Translations under genes and position numbers: made by a program
Notes under the pieces: model-generated
The model's input: only the letters and a program-made list of their open reading frames with translations
What the model was told of the DNA's origin: nothing
Database searches by the model: none
Source: Lactococcus sp. dk101
Lineage (GTDB): Bacteria > Bacillota > Bacilli > Lactobacillales > Streptococcaceae
Assembly (NCBI RefSeq): GCF_009601055.1
Contig: NZ_WITI01000012.1
Coordinates: forward strand, 1 to 56,346
Length of the DNA: 56,346 bases
Reading direction: 5' to 3'
Part shown: in pieces, positions 19,240 through 27,815 of the stretch
Position numbering within the stretch: the stretch's first letter is position 1
How the letters are laid out: the number at the start of each line of letters is the position of its first letter

Positions 19240-20193
19240 TTGAGTAAAGTAGCGATTGTTGGTGCCGGTGCCGTTGGCATGACTTATGCCAATACACTTG
19301 TCGCAGGGGATTTCGTTGACGAAATTGCCATCATCGACCTGAACAAGGAAAAAACACAGGCAAACGCTTGGGATTTACTCCACGCAGTTCCTTATCTTTC
19401 AACATCAACAAAAAAAATTACGTCAGCTGACTATGCTGACTGTCATGACGCAGATATTGTTGTCATTACTGCCAACGCTCGTGCAGCAACATTTGATGGC
19501 GATTTAGACCGTTTGAAACTTTTAGAAGCGAACGTGTCAATGATTAAGTCCATCACCCAAAGTGTAATGGCTTCAGGGTTTAATGGGATTTTCTTGGTTG
19601 CCTCAAATCCAGTAGATGTGATTTCTCAAGTCATCGCTGAAGTTTCAGGCTTGCCTAATAATCAAATCATTGGAACAGGGACACTTTTGGAAACGGCACG
19701 TTTACGTGATATGATTGCAGAAGAACTTGATGTCGATCCAAAAAACATTCATGGGTACGTTCTAGGCGAACATGGTAGCTCAAGTTTTGCAGCTTGGTCT
19801 AACATGATGATTGGCTCGCTTCCGTTGACAACCTGGTTGAAAAAACATCCTCAATCAAAATTAGCTGATTTTGACTATTTTGACAATCGCGTGCGCGACA
19901 TTGGTTTTGAAATTTTCACTGGCAAAGGCAACACGTCATACGGCATTGCTTCCGTTCTTGCCCGCTTGACCATTGCAATTACCCGTAATGAAAAAGCCAT
20001 TTTACCTGTTTCAACTTATCTTGAAGGACAATATGGCATTACAGATACCTATATCGGTACCGTTGCCGTGATTGACCATACTGGAGTACGTGAGGTCTTT
20101 GAACTTGATTTGAATGCCCTGGAGCAGGAAAGTTACTTAAAATCAGCAGAGATTTTAAAAGAAAATTTTGAGTCGATTAAAGACAAACTTTAA
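19240..20193 (+). CDS. L-2-hydroxyacid dehydrogenase (lactate/2-hydroxyisocaproate dehydrogenase family)
   Basis: A 317-residue NAD-dependent dehydrogenase of the LDH/MDH fold. The NAD loop is [12 protein letters not shown]. The active-site residues are retained: Arg in DLDRL (R109 equivalent), Arg in [11 protein letters not shown] (R171) and His in LGEHGSSSF (H195). The mobile loop [14 protein letters not shown] lacks the Gln-Lys-Pro-Gly-Glu-Thr pattern of lactate dehydrogenase, which points to bulkier 2-oxo acids, as in L-HicDH. TTG start behind AAAGGAG. It follows ribF by 31 bases with no terminator between, so it is probably in the truB-ribF transcript. A terminator follows. The substrate is inferred. 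Confidence 0.85.
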   Translation: MSKVAIVGAGAVGMTYANTLVAGDFVDEIAIIDLNKEKTQANAWDLLHAVPYLSTSTKKITSADYADCHDADIVVITANARAATFDGDLDRLKLLEANVSMIKSITQSVMASGFNGIFLVASNPVDVISQVIAEVSGLPNNQIIGTGTLLETARLRDMIAEELDVDPKNIHGYVLGEHGSSSFAAWSNMMIGSLPLTTWLKKHPQSKLADFDYFDNRVRDIGFEIFTGKGNTSYGIASVLARLTIAITRNEKAILPVSTYLEGQYGITDTYIGTVAVIDHTGVREVFELDLNALEQESYLKSAEILKENFESIKDKL

Positions 20194-20202
20194 AATAAGA
20201 TG

Positions 20203-20231
20203 AAAGATAAAAGTTTCTTTTATCTTTTTTT
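20203..20231 (+). terminator. terminator of the truB-ribF-dehydrogenase operon
   Basis: AAAGATAAAAG, 3-base loop, CTTTTATCTTT followed by more T. Confidence 0.85.
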
Positions 20232-20291
20232 ATTCCTTCAATGAAATTACGAATAAAAAAGCGATTACAAACCAATATCCAACATTTTTGG

Positions 20292-20320
20292 CTGACAAAA
20301 GTCATTGTTTGTGATAAAAT
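20292..20320 (+). promoter_or_regulatory. promoter of tpiA
   Basis: CTGACA (20292-20297), a 17-base spacer and TAAAAT (20315-20320), with the extended TG before the -10. Transcription should begin near 20327. Confidence 0.65.
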
Positions 20321-20332
20321 TATATTGTAAAT

Positions 20333-20403
20333 AGAACAAGTCTGTTCTAAATGAAAACACGTATTCGTGTTTATTGACACAAAAACTTTGCAAAACAAAG
20401 TTT
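20333..20403 (+). other. tpiA 5' leader: three tandem hairpins
   Basis: Hairpin 1: AGAACA/TGTTCT (20333-20348). Hairpin 2: AAACACG, loop TATT, CGTGTTT (20355-20372). Hairpin 3: AAACTTTG, 5-base loop, CAAAGTTT (20383-20403), ending a few bases before the ribosome site. None has a T-run, so they are not terminators. Stabilisation of a glycolytic mRNA is the likeliest role. Confidence 0.65.
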
Positions 20404-20422
20404 GAAAAAGGAGAATATTCAG

Positions 20423-21184
20423 ATGTCATCACGTAAACCTATTATCGCAGGTAACTGGAAATTGAACAAGAACCTTAAAGAAACACTTGCTTTCTTGTCA
20501 GATATCGATGGAAAATTGCCATCAGCAGATAAAGTAGAAGTAGCAATCGCTGCTCCAGCTATGTATCTTATTCCATTGGTACACCACCGTGGAAATAACC
20601 CACTTAAAGTGGCTGCAGAAAACGTTTATTTCGAAAATTCAGGTGCTTTCACTGGTGAAACTTCACCTAAATCACTTGCTGACGAAGGAATTGAATACTC
20701 AATCATCGGTCACTCTGAACGTCGTGAATATTTCCACGAAACAGATGAAGACATCAACAAAAAAGCACACGCTTTGTTCGCTGCTGGTGTAACACCTATC
20801 CTTTGTTGTGGTGAAACTTTGGAAACATTCGAAGCTGGTAAAACAGCTGAATGGGTTTCAGGTCAAATCGAAGCTGGACTTAAAGGTTTGTCAGCTGAAC
20901 AAGTGGCTTCAATGGTTATCGCTTACGAACCAATCTGGGCTATCGGAACTGGTAAAACTGCTACAGCTGAAATCGCTGATGAAACTTGTGCCGTTGTTCG
21001 TTCAGTTGTTGAAAAACTTTACGGTAAAAACGTTTCTGAAGCTGTTCGTATCCAATACGGTGGATCAGTTAAACCTGAAACTGTTGAAGAATTGATGAGC
21101 AAAGAAAACATTGACGGTGCACTCGTTGGTGGCGCTTCACTCGTAGCTGAAAGCTTCCTTGGCTTGCTTGCAATGTACAAATAA
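20423..21184 (+). CDS. tpiA: triosephosphate isomerase
   Basis: It interconverts dihydroxyacetone phosphate and glyceraldehyde 3-phosphate in glycolysis. The 253 residues have the substrate residues Asn11 and Lys13 in AGNWKLN, His97 in IGHSERR and the catalytic Glu169 in [12 protein letters not shown], then the phosphate loop IQYGGSV. Codon use is strongly biased (GCT, GAA, GGT, CGT), as expected for high expression. The start is the ATG behind AAAGGAG; the frame is open 21 bases upstream but lies in the leader. It is monocistronic. Confidence 0.97.
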   Translation: MSSRKPIIAGNWKLNKNLKETLAFLSDIDGKLPSADKVEVAIAAPAMYLIPLVHHRGNNPLKVAAENVYFENSGAFTGETSPKSLADEGIEYSIIGHSERREYFHETDEDINKKAHALFAAGVTPILCCGETLETFEAGKTAEWVSGQIEAGLKGLSAEQVASMVIAYEPIWAIGTGKTATAEIADETCAVVRSVVEKLYGKNVSEAVRIQYGGSVKPETVEELMSKENIDGALVGGASLVAESFLGLLAMYK

Positions 21185-21195
21185 GAAATAATGAT

Positions 21196-21218
21196 AAAAA
21201 CGCAGTTGCGTTTTTATT
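21196..21218 (+). terminator. terminator of tpiA
   Basis: AAAAACGCA, loop GT, TGCGTTTTT. Confidence 0.8.
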
Positions 21219-21311
21219 TTTATTATCTGTTTACATAATATAAAAAATGTTAAATTTTATGTTGCTATAGAAATATCAAGAAGTAGTATGAGCTTTATTC
21301 AGGCGGGACTG

Positions 21312-21340
21312 TTGGGGAACGGCGTTTAATATGCTAAAAT
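21312..21340 (+). promoter_or_regulatory. promoter of the Ntn hydrolase gene; predicts a leaderless mRNA
   Basis: TTGGGG (21312-21317), a 17-base spacer and TAAAAT (21335-21340) with TG at 21332. The ATG starts 6 bases after the -10. Confidence 0.65.
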
Positions 21341-21346
21341 TAAGGC

Positions 21347-22240
21347 ATGTGTACATCAATTCAAATGAACGCTCAAGATGGCGGAATCTTATTTGCTCGA
21401 ACAATGGATTGGCATTCCTTTCCTGCCCGTCCAATAACTATACCTAAGGCTTATCGATGGCGGTCTGTTTACAGTGGCCAACGCATTCAAAACACTTATG
21501 CTATTTTGGGTGTCGGACGTGATTCAGTTCATGGACACGCGGACATTTCTGATGGTGTCAATGAATACGGATTAGCGGCTCAAAAATTAACCTTTTCTAA
21601 TGCTTCACAATACGTAAGTCAACCTCAAGCGGGATTAACTCACTTGGCAGCATTTGAATTTGTCCTATGGCTCTTGGGAAATTGTCGCTCGGTTGCAGAT
21701 GCACTTGAAAAAATTCAAACCGTTCAGTTAATGACTGACGAATTTTCAAATCTTAAATTTGGCCGAAATGACCTGCATTTTTCATTGACTGATCCTACGG
21801 GCCGCTTGATTTCGATTGAGCCTTTTGGGGGAAGTCTTGTGGTGAAAGAAAATCCAATCGGTGTCGTTACAAATGCGCCAAAATTAGAAAATGAAATTGA
21901 AAAATTAAAGCCTTATCTTGATCTTGACTTTTCTGCTAGCGGTCTCAATCAGATTTCGACAGGTAATTTTAGTGGCAAATCCGTTTTTCCAGGGGGCTTT
22001 ACGCCCACCAACCGTTTCATTCGCGCGACCGTTTTAAAAGAGCGGGCTGTGGTAGCTACAACTGAGCGCCAAAATGTCATTGAGACCTGGCATATATTGA
22101 ACAGTGTGACGGTTCCAAAGTCAGAAGGACGGTCGGACACATACACCATTTATCGAAGCGCTGTTGATTTAAAGAGTAGAACACTCTATTTTCAGGCCTA
22201 TGACGATTTGGCAATTTCACAATACAGCTTTCCAGAATAA
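21347..22240 (+). CDS. choloylglycine hydrolase / penicillin V acylase family Ntn hydrolase
   Basis: A 297-residue N-terminal-nucleophile amidase. Cys2 (M-C-T-S) becomes the catalytic N-terminal cysteine after methionine removal. The following residues GILFARTMDW contain the conserved Arg and Asp, and an Asn lies in the VVTNAPK segment (VTNxP motif). Family members hydrolyse bile-salt conjugates, penicillin V or acyl-homoserine lactones; the substrate cannot be told by eye. There is no signal peptide, so it is cytoplasmic. It stands alone between the tpiA terminator and the next promoter and is probably translated from a leaderless message. Confidence 0.85.
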   Translation: MCTSIQMNAQDGGILFARTMDWHSFPARPITIPKAYRWRSVYSGQRIQNTYAILGVGRDSVHGHADISDGVNEYGLAAQKLTFSNASQYVSQPQAGLTHLAAFEFVLWLLGNCRSVADALEKIQTVQLMTDEFSNLKFGRNDLHFSLTDPTGRLISIEPFGGSLVVKENPIGVVTNAPKLENEIEKLKPYLDLDFSASGLNQISTGNFSGKSVFPGGFTPTNRFIRATVLKERAVVATTERQNVIETWHILNSVTVPKSEGRSDTYTIYRSAVDLKSRTLYFQAYDDLAISQYSFPE

Positions 22241-22266
22241 CCATCTTCTAAAAGTAGGCCAAATTT

Positions 22267-22274
22267 GCTATAAT
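22267..22274 (+). promoter_or_regulatory. promoter of the membrane protein-hemW operon
   Basis: TGCTATAAT begins at 22266 and its -10 is 22269-22274. The leader then holds an imperfect hairpin (CCCTTAAAT with ATTTAA and GGGG) before the gene at 22350. Confidence 0.5.
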
Positions 22275-22349
22275 ATAATAATGGACTAAAATAAGCACCC
22301 TTAAATTTTGATTTAAAAAAGGGGCAGAAAGTGGAGTGTAGAAGTAAAG

Positions 22350-22952
22350 ATGCACCTTATCGTAATCCTTGGCTCACTTGTCGGACTGGCATTTTCAATG
22401 CTTTATCTGATTGCAACATTAAAAGGACAAGTTCAGCCCAATAAAGTCACTTGGCTGATTTGGGCGCTTGCCCCATTGATTAGCTCTGTTGCTGCTTTTT
22501 CAGCGGGGGTTACTTGGGCGGTGCTCCCCGTTTTCGTATCGGGTCTTGGGCCTCTTTTGATTTTTCTAGCCTCATTTTTTAATAAAGACGCCTATTGGGA
22601 AATGGGAAAGATTGATTATCTTTGTGGCGCGCTAGCCCTCTTAGCCTTGATTGCATGGGCTTTGACAAAGGATGCCAATGTAGCCATTATTTTGTCATTA
22701 GGGACAGACATTTTGGCGGCTATTCCCACACTAATCAAGGGCTGGAAATATCCACAAACAGAAAATGGATGGCTCTATTTGGGGTCAGTGGTGTCATCTC
22801 TGGCAAGCTTTACGGAAGTACAGAACTGGAGTTTGACTGAAGTTGCATTTCCCATCTATTTGATTATTCTTGGGTTAAGCTTTTGCCTGATTTTTGAATT
22901 GATGAAAGCACAGTTGAAATCCCACCATACCGCAACAATTAGAAAGAAGTAA
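22350..22952 (+). CDS. integral membrane protein with two PQ-loop-like repeats
   Basis: A 200-residue protein with about seven hydrophobic segments. The N-terminal stretch around LVGLAFSMLYLIATLKGQVQP and a later one around GTDILAAIPTLIKGWKYPQ look like the two repeats of PQ-loop/SWEET-type transporters: a helix, a kinked proline turn and a basic edge. Function is unknown; sugar or metabolite transport would fit the fold. GTG-like upstream codons are ignored, since ATG 22350 follows AGAAGTAAAG. hemW starts 4 bases after its stop, so the two are co-transcribed. Confidence 0.7.
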   Translation: MHLIVILGSLVGLAFSMLYLIATLKGQVQPNKVTWLIWALAPLISSVAAFSAGVTWAVLPVFVSGLGPLLIFLASFFNKDAYWEMGKIDYLCGALALLALIAWALTKDANVAIILSLGTDILAAIPTLIKGWKYPQTENGWLYLGSVVSSLASFTEVQNWSLTEVAFPIYLIILGLSFCLIFELMKAQLKSHHTATIRKK

Positions 22953-22955
22953 AAC

Positions 22956-24089
22956 TTGAACAAGCCAAAAGCAGCCTATATTCACATTCCTTTTTGTTCA
23001 CATATTTGTTATTATTGTGATTTCGCCAAGGTCTTTTTGGAAGGACAACCGGTTGACGATTATTTAGATGCGCTTATCGAAGAATTTCGCTCTTACCAGA
23101 TTACATCCCTCAAAACGCTTTATATCGGAGGTGGGACACCGTCTGTTTTAGAGCCTGAGCAAATGAAAAAGCTTTTGTCAGCACTGACAGAAAATCTGGA
23201 TTTATCTGTCTTGAGTGAATTTACGGTAGAAGCCAATCCAGGAGACTTGTCAGAAGAGATGGTTGAAGTTTTGGCGAATTCACCAGTCAATCGGGTTTCG
23301 CTTGGTGTTCAAACCTTTAATAATAAATTACTAAAGAAAATTGGTCGTGTGCATACGGAGGCGCAAGTTTATGAGTCCATCGAAAAATTGCGGGCCAACG
23401 GTTTTGATAACATTACGATTGATCTCATTTATGCTCTTCCGGGTCAAACCATGGAAATGGTGATTGAGGATTTGGATAAATTGCTGGCCTTGAATTTGCC
23501 ACACGTTGCCTTGTACAGTCTGATTTTAGAAGATCATACCATATTTATGAATCGTCAAAGGCGAGGAATTTTGCGTCTGCCAAACGAAGACAAAAATGCG
23601 GACATGTACGAATATATCATTAAACGCTTGACTGAAAATGGTTATGAACATTATGAGGTGTCCAATTTTGGAAAACCTGGATATGAAAGTCAACATAATT
23701 TGACTTATTGGGACAATGCGGAGTATTATGGTGTAGGTGCCGGTGCAAGTGGTTATTTGGACGGCGTGCGTTATAAAAATCACGGCCCTGTTCATCATTA
23801 TATCGAAGAAAAAAACAAACGCGTTCACGAAGAATTTTTGACTTCAAAAGAACAGATTGAAGAAGAAATGTTTCTTGGCTTACGGAAAAAATCAGGCGTA
23901 TCCGTTGCCGAGTTTGAACAGCGGTTTGGAATTGATTTTGATAAGCTATATGGCAAAGTAGTCGAAGAATATATTTCTCGCGGGCTGCTCAAAGAAAATC
24001 GAGAGATAATTCAGTTGACGGACAAGGGATTTGAATTAGGCAATGAAGTTTTTGCTGAATTTTTACTGGATGATGATTTTTTGATTTGA
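22956..24089 (+). CDS. hemW: heme chaperone HemW (radical SAM, coproporphyrinogen oxidase-like)
   Basis: A 377-residue radical-SAM protein with the cluster motif CSHICYYC (Cys14, Cys18, Cys21) followed by YIGGGTPSVL. HemW inserts heme into acceptor proteins and is not a true oxygen-independent coproporphyrinogen oxidase, in line with the lack of heme synthesis in lactococci, which take up heme for cytochrome bd. The C-terminal HemN-like domain is complete. It starts with TTG at 22956 behind AGAAAGAAG. One GTCAGCACTGAC copy lies at 23177. Confidence 0.92.
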   Translation: MNKPKAAYIHIPFCSHICYYCDFAKVFLEGQPVDDYLDALIEEFRSYQITSLKTLYIGGGTPSVLEPEQMKKLLSALTENLDLSVLSEFTVEANPGDLSEEMVEVLANSPVNRVSLGVQTFNNKLLKKIGRVHTEAQVYESIEKLRANGFDNITIDLIYALPGQTMEMVIEDLDKLLALNLPHVALYSLILEDHTIFMNRQRRGILRLPNEDKNADMYEYIIKRLTENGYEHYEVSNFGKPGYESQHNLTYWDNAEYYGVGAGASGYLDGVRYKNHGPVHHYIEEKNKRVHEEFLTSKEQIEEEMFLGLRKKSGVSVAEFEQRFGIDFDKLYGKVVEEYISRGLLKENREIIQLTDKGFELGNEVFAEFLLDDDFLI

Positions 24090-24122
24090 GCGTATCAAAC
24101 TAGGGATATTTAAGGTTTTTTT

Positions 24123-24131
24123 TGTTAAAAT
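24123..24131 (+). promoter_or_regulatory. promoter of the lysozyme gene; possibly leaderless
   Basis: Extended -10 TGTTAAAAT ends 7 bases before the ATG at 24139. There is no good -35. Confidence 0.5.
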
Positions 24132-24138
24132 AAAGAAG

Positions 24139-24945
24139 ATGAGAAAATCTAAAATGAGAAGAAAATTAAAATTTGTGGCGGCTTTTATTTTCACTGTGGC
24201 AATGGTTGGTTTGACCTGTTTATTGGGTCTTATTCGAATTCAACCTGCCAAAACGGAAGAAAGTCAAGCCCAATCTGTCACTCCTGCACAGAGCACCGTG
24301 GTAAATTTGAATAAGCCAGTGATTGACCTGTCGGGTTGGCAGCTTCCCAGTCAGATTAACTATGATATTCTAGCGGGTCAAGTCATCGGTGCGGTAGTCC
24401 GCGTCGAAGGAACGCCCGGTAAAGCAGATGGTTCTGCTTATGCGTCTGGTGAAGACAAAGCCTATGCTCAGCATATTACAGCGCTCCAGAAAAGAGGCGT
24501 GCCTGTCGCAGTCTATGCTTATGTTTCAGGTAAGACCAACAGTGAGATGAAAACTCAAGCGAAGAATTTTTATGACCATGCTAAAAAATATCATCCGACA
24601 TACTATTGGTTGGACGTCGAAGAAACCAATATGTCTGATATGAACGGCGGTATCGAAGCGTTTCGTTCTGAATTAGTTAAACTTGGTGCTAAAAAAATCG
24701 GAATTTACGCACAGGATTGGTTTATCACACAAAATAAGATTAACACCAGCAAATTTAATGCCATTTGGATGGCGGATTACGGTAGAAATACAGGCGTATG
24801 GGACGCCTCGCCTAAAACGAGTCTTTCCTATGCCATGCAGCAATACACCAGTCGTGGTAAAATCGGTGGTTACTCTGGTTACGTTGACTTAAACACCATA
24901 CGAACGCAAGCACACTATAATGAATTATTCAAAGGAAAGGCCTGA
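24139..24945 (+). CDS. GH25 lysozyme (N-acetylmuramidase), membrane-anchored or secreted
   Basis: A 268-residue glycoside hydrolase family 25 protein. A basic N-terminus (MRKSKMRRKLK) and one hydrophobic segment (about 12-32) form a signal anchor. The catalytic domain runs from VIDLSGWQ (Asp63) through WLDVEE (Asp159, Glu161) to the end and has no cell-wall binding repeats. It is likely a housekeeping muramidase of peptidoglycan turnover rather than a phage endolysin, since no holin or phage gene is near. The start could be ATG 24139 (leaderless) or ATG 24154. Confidence 0.88.
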   Translation: MRKSKMRRKLKFVAAFIFTVAMVGLTCLLGLIRIQPAKTEESQAQSVTPAQSTVVNLNKPVIDLSGWQLPSQINYDILAGQVIGAVVRVEGTPGKADGSAYASGEDKAYAQHITALQKRGVPVAVYAYVSGKTNSEMKTQAKNFYDHAKKYHPTYYWLDVEETNMSDMNGGIEAFRSELVKLGAKKIGIYAQDWFITQNKINTSKFNAIWMADYGRNTGVWDASPKTSLSYAMQQYTSRGKIGGYSGYVDLNTIRTQAHYNELFKGKA

Positions 24946-24960
24946 CCTTTCTTTTTTTTA
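24935..24960 (+). terminator. terminator overlapping the end of the lysozyme gene
   Basis: GAAAGG, loop CCTGA holding the stop codon, CCTTTC, then seven or more T. Confidence 0.8.
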
Positions 24961-24971
24961 TGCAAAAATGC

Positions 24972-25000
24972 TTGACAGGACGTAATAAATCGAATACACT
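24972..25000 (+). promoter_or_regulatory. promoter of the marR-efflux operon
   Basis: TTGACA (24972-24977), a 17-base spacer and TACACT (24995-25000). The leader is about 70 nt and is the likely site for MarR autoregulation. Confidence 0.7.
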
Positions 25001-25074
25001 ATAAAAGGAAATGCCGTTAGCAATAGAATACAGTTAATGATTTCCATTTATTTCATGATTTTGAAAGGCAAATG

Positions 25075-25533
25075 ATGGATTACACACAAGCAGCCGAATA
25101 TTTTTTCTCATGCATGAAGAAAAAAGAAGGAAAAAGCGTGCTTCTGAAACTCAGTGAGCAAACACAAGGCGAACCCTTAGTTTTGATGTATTTATTTAAA
25201 AACACAGGCGAGACCATTGTTCCAAGTAATATCGCAGAATTTATCGGGACAAGTTCAGCCAGAGTCGCAAGTATTCTTAATAATCTTGAGGATAAAGGCA
25301 TGATTTCGCGCGAAATTTCGCGTGATGACCGCAGAAAAATTTTAGTTTCACTGACGGATAAAGGGAGACGTGCCACAAGTGCCCATCGCACTCGTTCTAT
25401 CAATCGTGTTTCTCAAGTTTTCAAACAAATGGGTGAAGAAAAAACAAATGCATTTATTGACAACTGGAATTTATTCTTAGAAATTGGAAAAAACCTGGTT
25501 GATGACTCTGAGAAGGAGGACTATGATGACTGA
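25075..25533 (+). CDS. MarR-family transcriptional regulator
   Basis: A 152-residue winged-helix regulator. The recognition region is FIGTSSARVASILNNLEDKGMISRE, followed by the wing DDRRKILVSLTDKG, both typical of MarR. ATG 25075 stands 6 bases after GAAAGG; ATG 25072 is also in frame. The gene overlaps the efflux pump gene behind it, so it most likely controls its own operon and responds to a substrate of that pump. The ligand is unknown. Confidence 0.88.
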   Translation: MDYTQAAEYFFSCMKKKEGKSVLLKLSEQTQGEPLVLMYLFKNTGETIVPSNIAEFIGTSSARVASILNNLEDKGMISREISRDDRRKILVSLTDKGRRATSAHRTRSINRVSQVFKQMGEEKTNAFIDNWNLFLEIGKNLVDDSEKEDYDD

Positions 25534-27067
25534 AGAAGTTCAGAAAAATAAGACAGAACTCGTTCTTGACATTCATGGAAAGCCTTATCGCCGTGGTGCA
25601 ATGGTCCTCCTAGTTTTACTTGCGACATTTGCAGGGGTATTGATGCAAACGGTTCTAGGAACAACCATTCCAACCTTGATGCGAGATTATAATATCTCAA
25701 TGGCGACTGCGCAGCAGGCGACCACGTGGTTTTTACTGGCCAACGGAATTATGATTCCAGTTTCTGCTTATTTAGCAACGAAATTTTCTACCAAACGCTT
25801 ATACATGGTCGCTTATTTGGCTTTGTTCTTAGGAATGGTCATCGTCTATGCAGCACCATCACCTAAACCATCGACTTGGTGGGTTTTCTTGGTGGGACGT
25901 ATTTTGCAGGCTTCGGCAGTTGGAATTTCCATGCCTTTGATGCAAGTGGTTTTCGTTAATATTTATCCTCCTGAAAAAATGGGGATGGTCATGGGGATGG
26001 CTGGGCTCGTCGTTGGTCTTGCACCTGCGATTGGACCAACTTTTGCGGGCTGGATTTTGGATAAAAATCATATTATTTTCGGCCTAACCCTTTCTAATTC
26101 TTGGCGTACGATTTTCTTATTACCAATGTTAGTTTTAGGGCTTTGTTTGCTCGCGAGCCCCTTTGTTTTACGTGATGTTTTACCTAACCGTGATGTTCAT
26201 TTGGATGTCTTATCTTTGATAGAATCTGTCTTAGGCTTCGGTTTGTTTTTATGGGGATTTACCAATGTAGCAACAGATGGCTGGGGCAAATTTGATACCG
26301 TCATTTTACCAATCATTTTAGGAGTTGTGATTATTGCACTCTTTTCAAGACGGCAATTAAAACTTGAAAAATCTTTTCTCGATTTACGGGTGTTCAAAAT
26401 TAAACAATTTACTTTGACAACCATTGTCATTGCTTTGATTACGATGGCCATGATGGGAGTCGAGATGATGTTGCCCTTATATATGCAAGAAGTACACGGC
26501 TTGTCCGCTTTGAATTCTGGTTTGGTTTTGCTTCCAGGTGCCTTAATGATGGGGATTATGTCACCAATTGCGGGGATTGCATATGATAAAGTAGGTGCCA
26601 AGCGTTTGGCTATGGTTGGTGCAGTGATTTTGATGATTGGGACATTTCCTTTCATGTATCTGTCAGCTGAGACACCAAATTTATTTATTACCGTCCTTTA
26701 TAGTATGCGTATGTTCGGGATTGCCATGGTCTTTATGCCTTTGACTGCATCAGCAATGCACGCACTACCTGTTGAGGAGGCAGCAGATGGAACAGCAGCT
26801 AACAATACGGCACGACAAGTCGCATCTGCGGTTGTTGTTGCCCTCTTGTCTTCGGTGACACAAAATGTCATCACCAATGCTGAACCAGCTAAAGCCTTGA
26901 AAGTCAGCAATCCTTTGCACTACGCTGACAAATTGATTCAAGCCATGTTGACTGGCTACCACGTGTCCTTTGCTTTAGGTTTCATTTTTGCCATTTTGGC
27001 GTTTCTTGTCGCTCTCTTTTTACAGGGGCATCGGCCACAACATGCTGCCATGAAAGGAGATGCTTAA
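25526..27067 (+). CDS. MFS multidrug efflux transporter, DHA2 (EmrB/QacA) type
   Basis: A 513-residue drug:proton antiporter with about 14 membrane segments. The first half holds the QTVLGTTIPTLMRDYNIS helix, the motif A-like loop ATKFSTKRLY and motif C GLAPAIGPTFAGWIL. ATG 25526 lies 6 bases behind AAGGAGGA; ATG 25523 is possible. It overlaps marR by 8 bases and the next gene follows directly, so the pump is the core of this operon. Substrate is unknown. Confidence 0.9.
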   Translation: MTEEVQKNKTELVLDIHGKPYRRGAMVLLVLLATFAGVLMQTVLGTTIPTLMRDYNISMATAQQATTWFLLANGIMIPVSAYLATKFSTKRLYMVAYLALFLGMVIVYAAPSPKPSTWWVFLVGRILQASAVGISMPLMQVVFVNIYPPEKMGMVMGMAGLVVGLAPAIGPTFAGWILDKNHIIFGLTLSNSWRTIFLLPMLVLGLCLLASPFVLRDVLPNRDVHLDVLSLIESVLGFGLFLWGFTNVATDGWGKFDTVILPIILGVVIIALFSRRQLKLEKSFLDLRVFKIKQFTLTTIVIALITMAMMGVEMMLPLYMQEVHGLSALNSGLVLLPGALMMGIMSPIAGIAYDKVGAKRLAMVGAVILMIGTFPFMYLSAETPNLFITVLYSMRMFGIAMVFMPLTASAMHALPVEEAADGTAANNTARQVASAVVVALLSSVTQNVITNAEPAKALKVSNPLHYADKLIQAMLTGYHVSFALGFIFAILAFLVALFLQGHRPQHAAMKGDA

Positions 27068-27068
27068 A

Positions 27069-27795
27069 ATGATTGTCTTACTTATTGTTTTCTTTTCAAT
27101 CTTGACTTATATTGGCTTGGTTGTCATTAAACCACTTATCACGCGCACAATTGTAGGTGGTTTAGCGTTGATTTTATTGTTGGGTTCTGTTGGCATCTTG
27201 ACTTTGCACATGGCGGATAATTATGGCACTAAGGAAGTAACGACGACCAGTCAATCCTCAGCAGTCTATACAGCAGGGGATTTGTCTGCGCCCTACGGCA
27301 TGATTATAAAATCAGAAATTGGTCAAAATACTGGAAATTATGTCTTTGTTTTTCGGACATCTGCGACTGAAAAAACAGCACAGGTTCAATTTAAGCCAAC
27401 AACGACGACGATTTTGGATGTGGTTGATGCAGTCAAAAAATCTGCTGATTATCAGCTGACAAGCCGTCAAAAACCAGTCATTATTACAAAGACAGTCCGT
27501 CGCGTTTTTTTCGTCAACACTGACAAAATTATTGTTTGAATGGGGTGGACAAGCCAATCAGTTGGTCAGCCAACACGTGACCCTAGAAGTGCCTGAGAAA
27601 ACCTGGCTTGTTTTGACACAAGCCCAGATTGAAAAACTGCAAAAATTGGCCCCTCAAATGCAAAAAGAACAAGAAGCAGCACTTAAAGCCAATCCACAAG
27701 AGGCATTGGCAATGGAAAAAATGAAAACGCAAGATCCGCAAGCATACGCTGCCCTTCAAGTGACACAAATTAAAAAAGCATTAGGAATTAACTAA
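27069..27795 (+). pseudogene. DUF4811-like membrane protein gene, frameshifted in a T7 run
   Basis: The first frame (27069-27539) starts behind GGAG and encodes two membrane helices and an outside domain, then breaks off after VNTDKIIV. The remaining part continues in the +1 frame as LFEWGGQANQLV...EKTWLVLTQAQI...KKALGIN to 27795. The change falls in seven T at 27505-27511; with six T the two parts would read through as VRRVFSSTLTKLLFEWGG. The joined product of about 240 residues fits the DUF4811 proteins that accompany DHA2 pumps in lactic acid bacteria. It could be a true mutation, a phase-variable tract, slippage or a sequencing error. Confidence 0.75.
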
Positions 27796-27815
27796 AAAGA
27801 AAAGAGAAGATACAG

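Noticed and set aside
20333-20403. A transcription attenuator before tpiA
   Set aside because: None of the three hairpins has a following T-run, and there is no aptamer-like conserved part.
22956-24089. A heme-biosynthetic coproporphyrinogen III dehydrogenase
   Set aside because: The protein is of the shorter HemW branch with CxxxCxxC followed by Asp, and no other heme-synthesis gene is present in the window.
24139-24945. A prophage endolysin
   Set aside because: No phage gene lies nearby, and the protein has a signal anchor and no cell-wall binding repeats.
27532-27795. A separate 87-residue gene behind the DUF4811-like frame
   Set aside because: It would start with TTG without a ribosome site inside the preceding frame, and its content continues the upstream protein once one T is removed.
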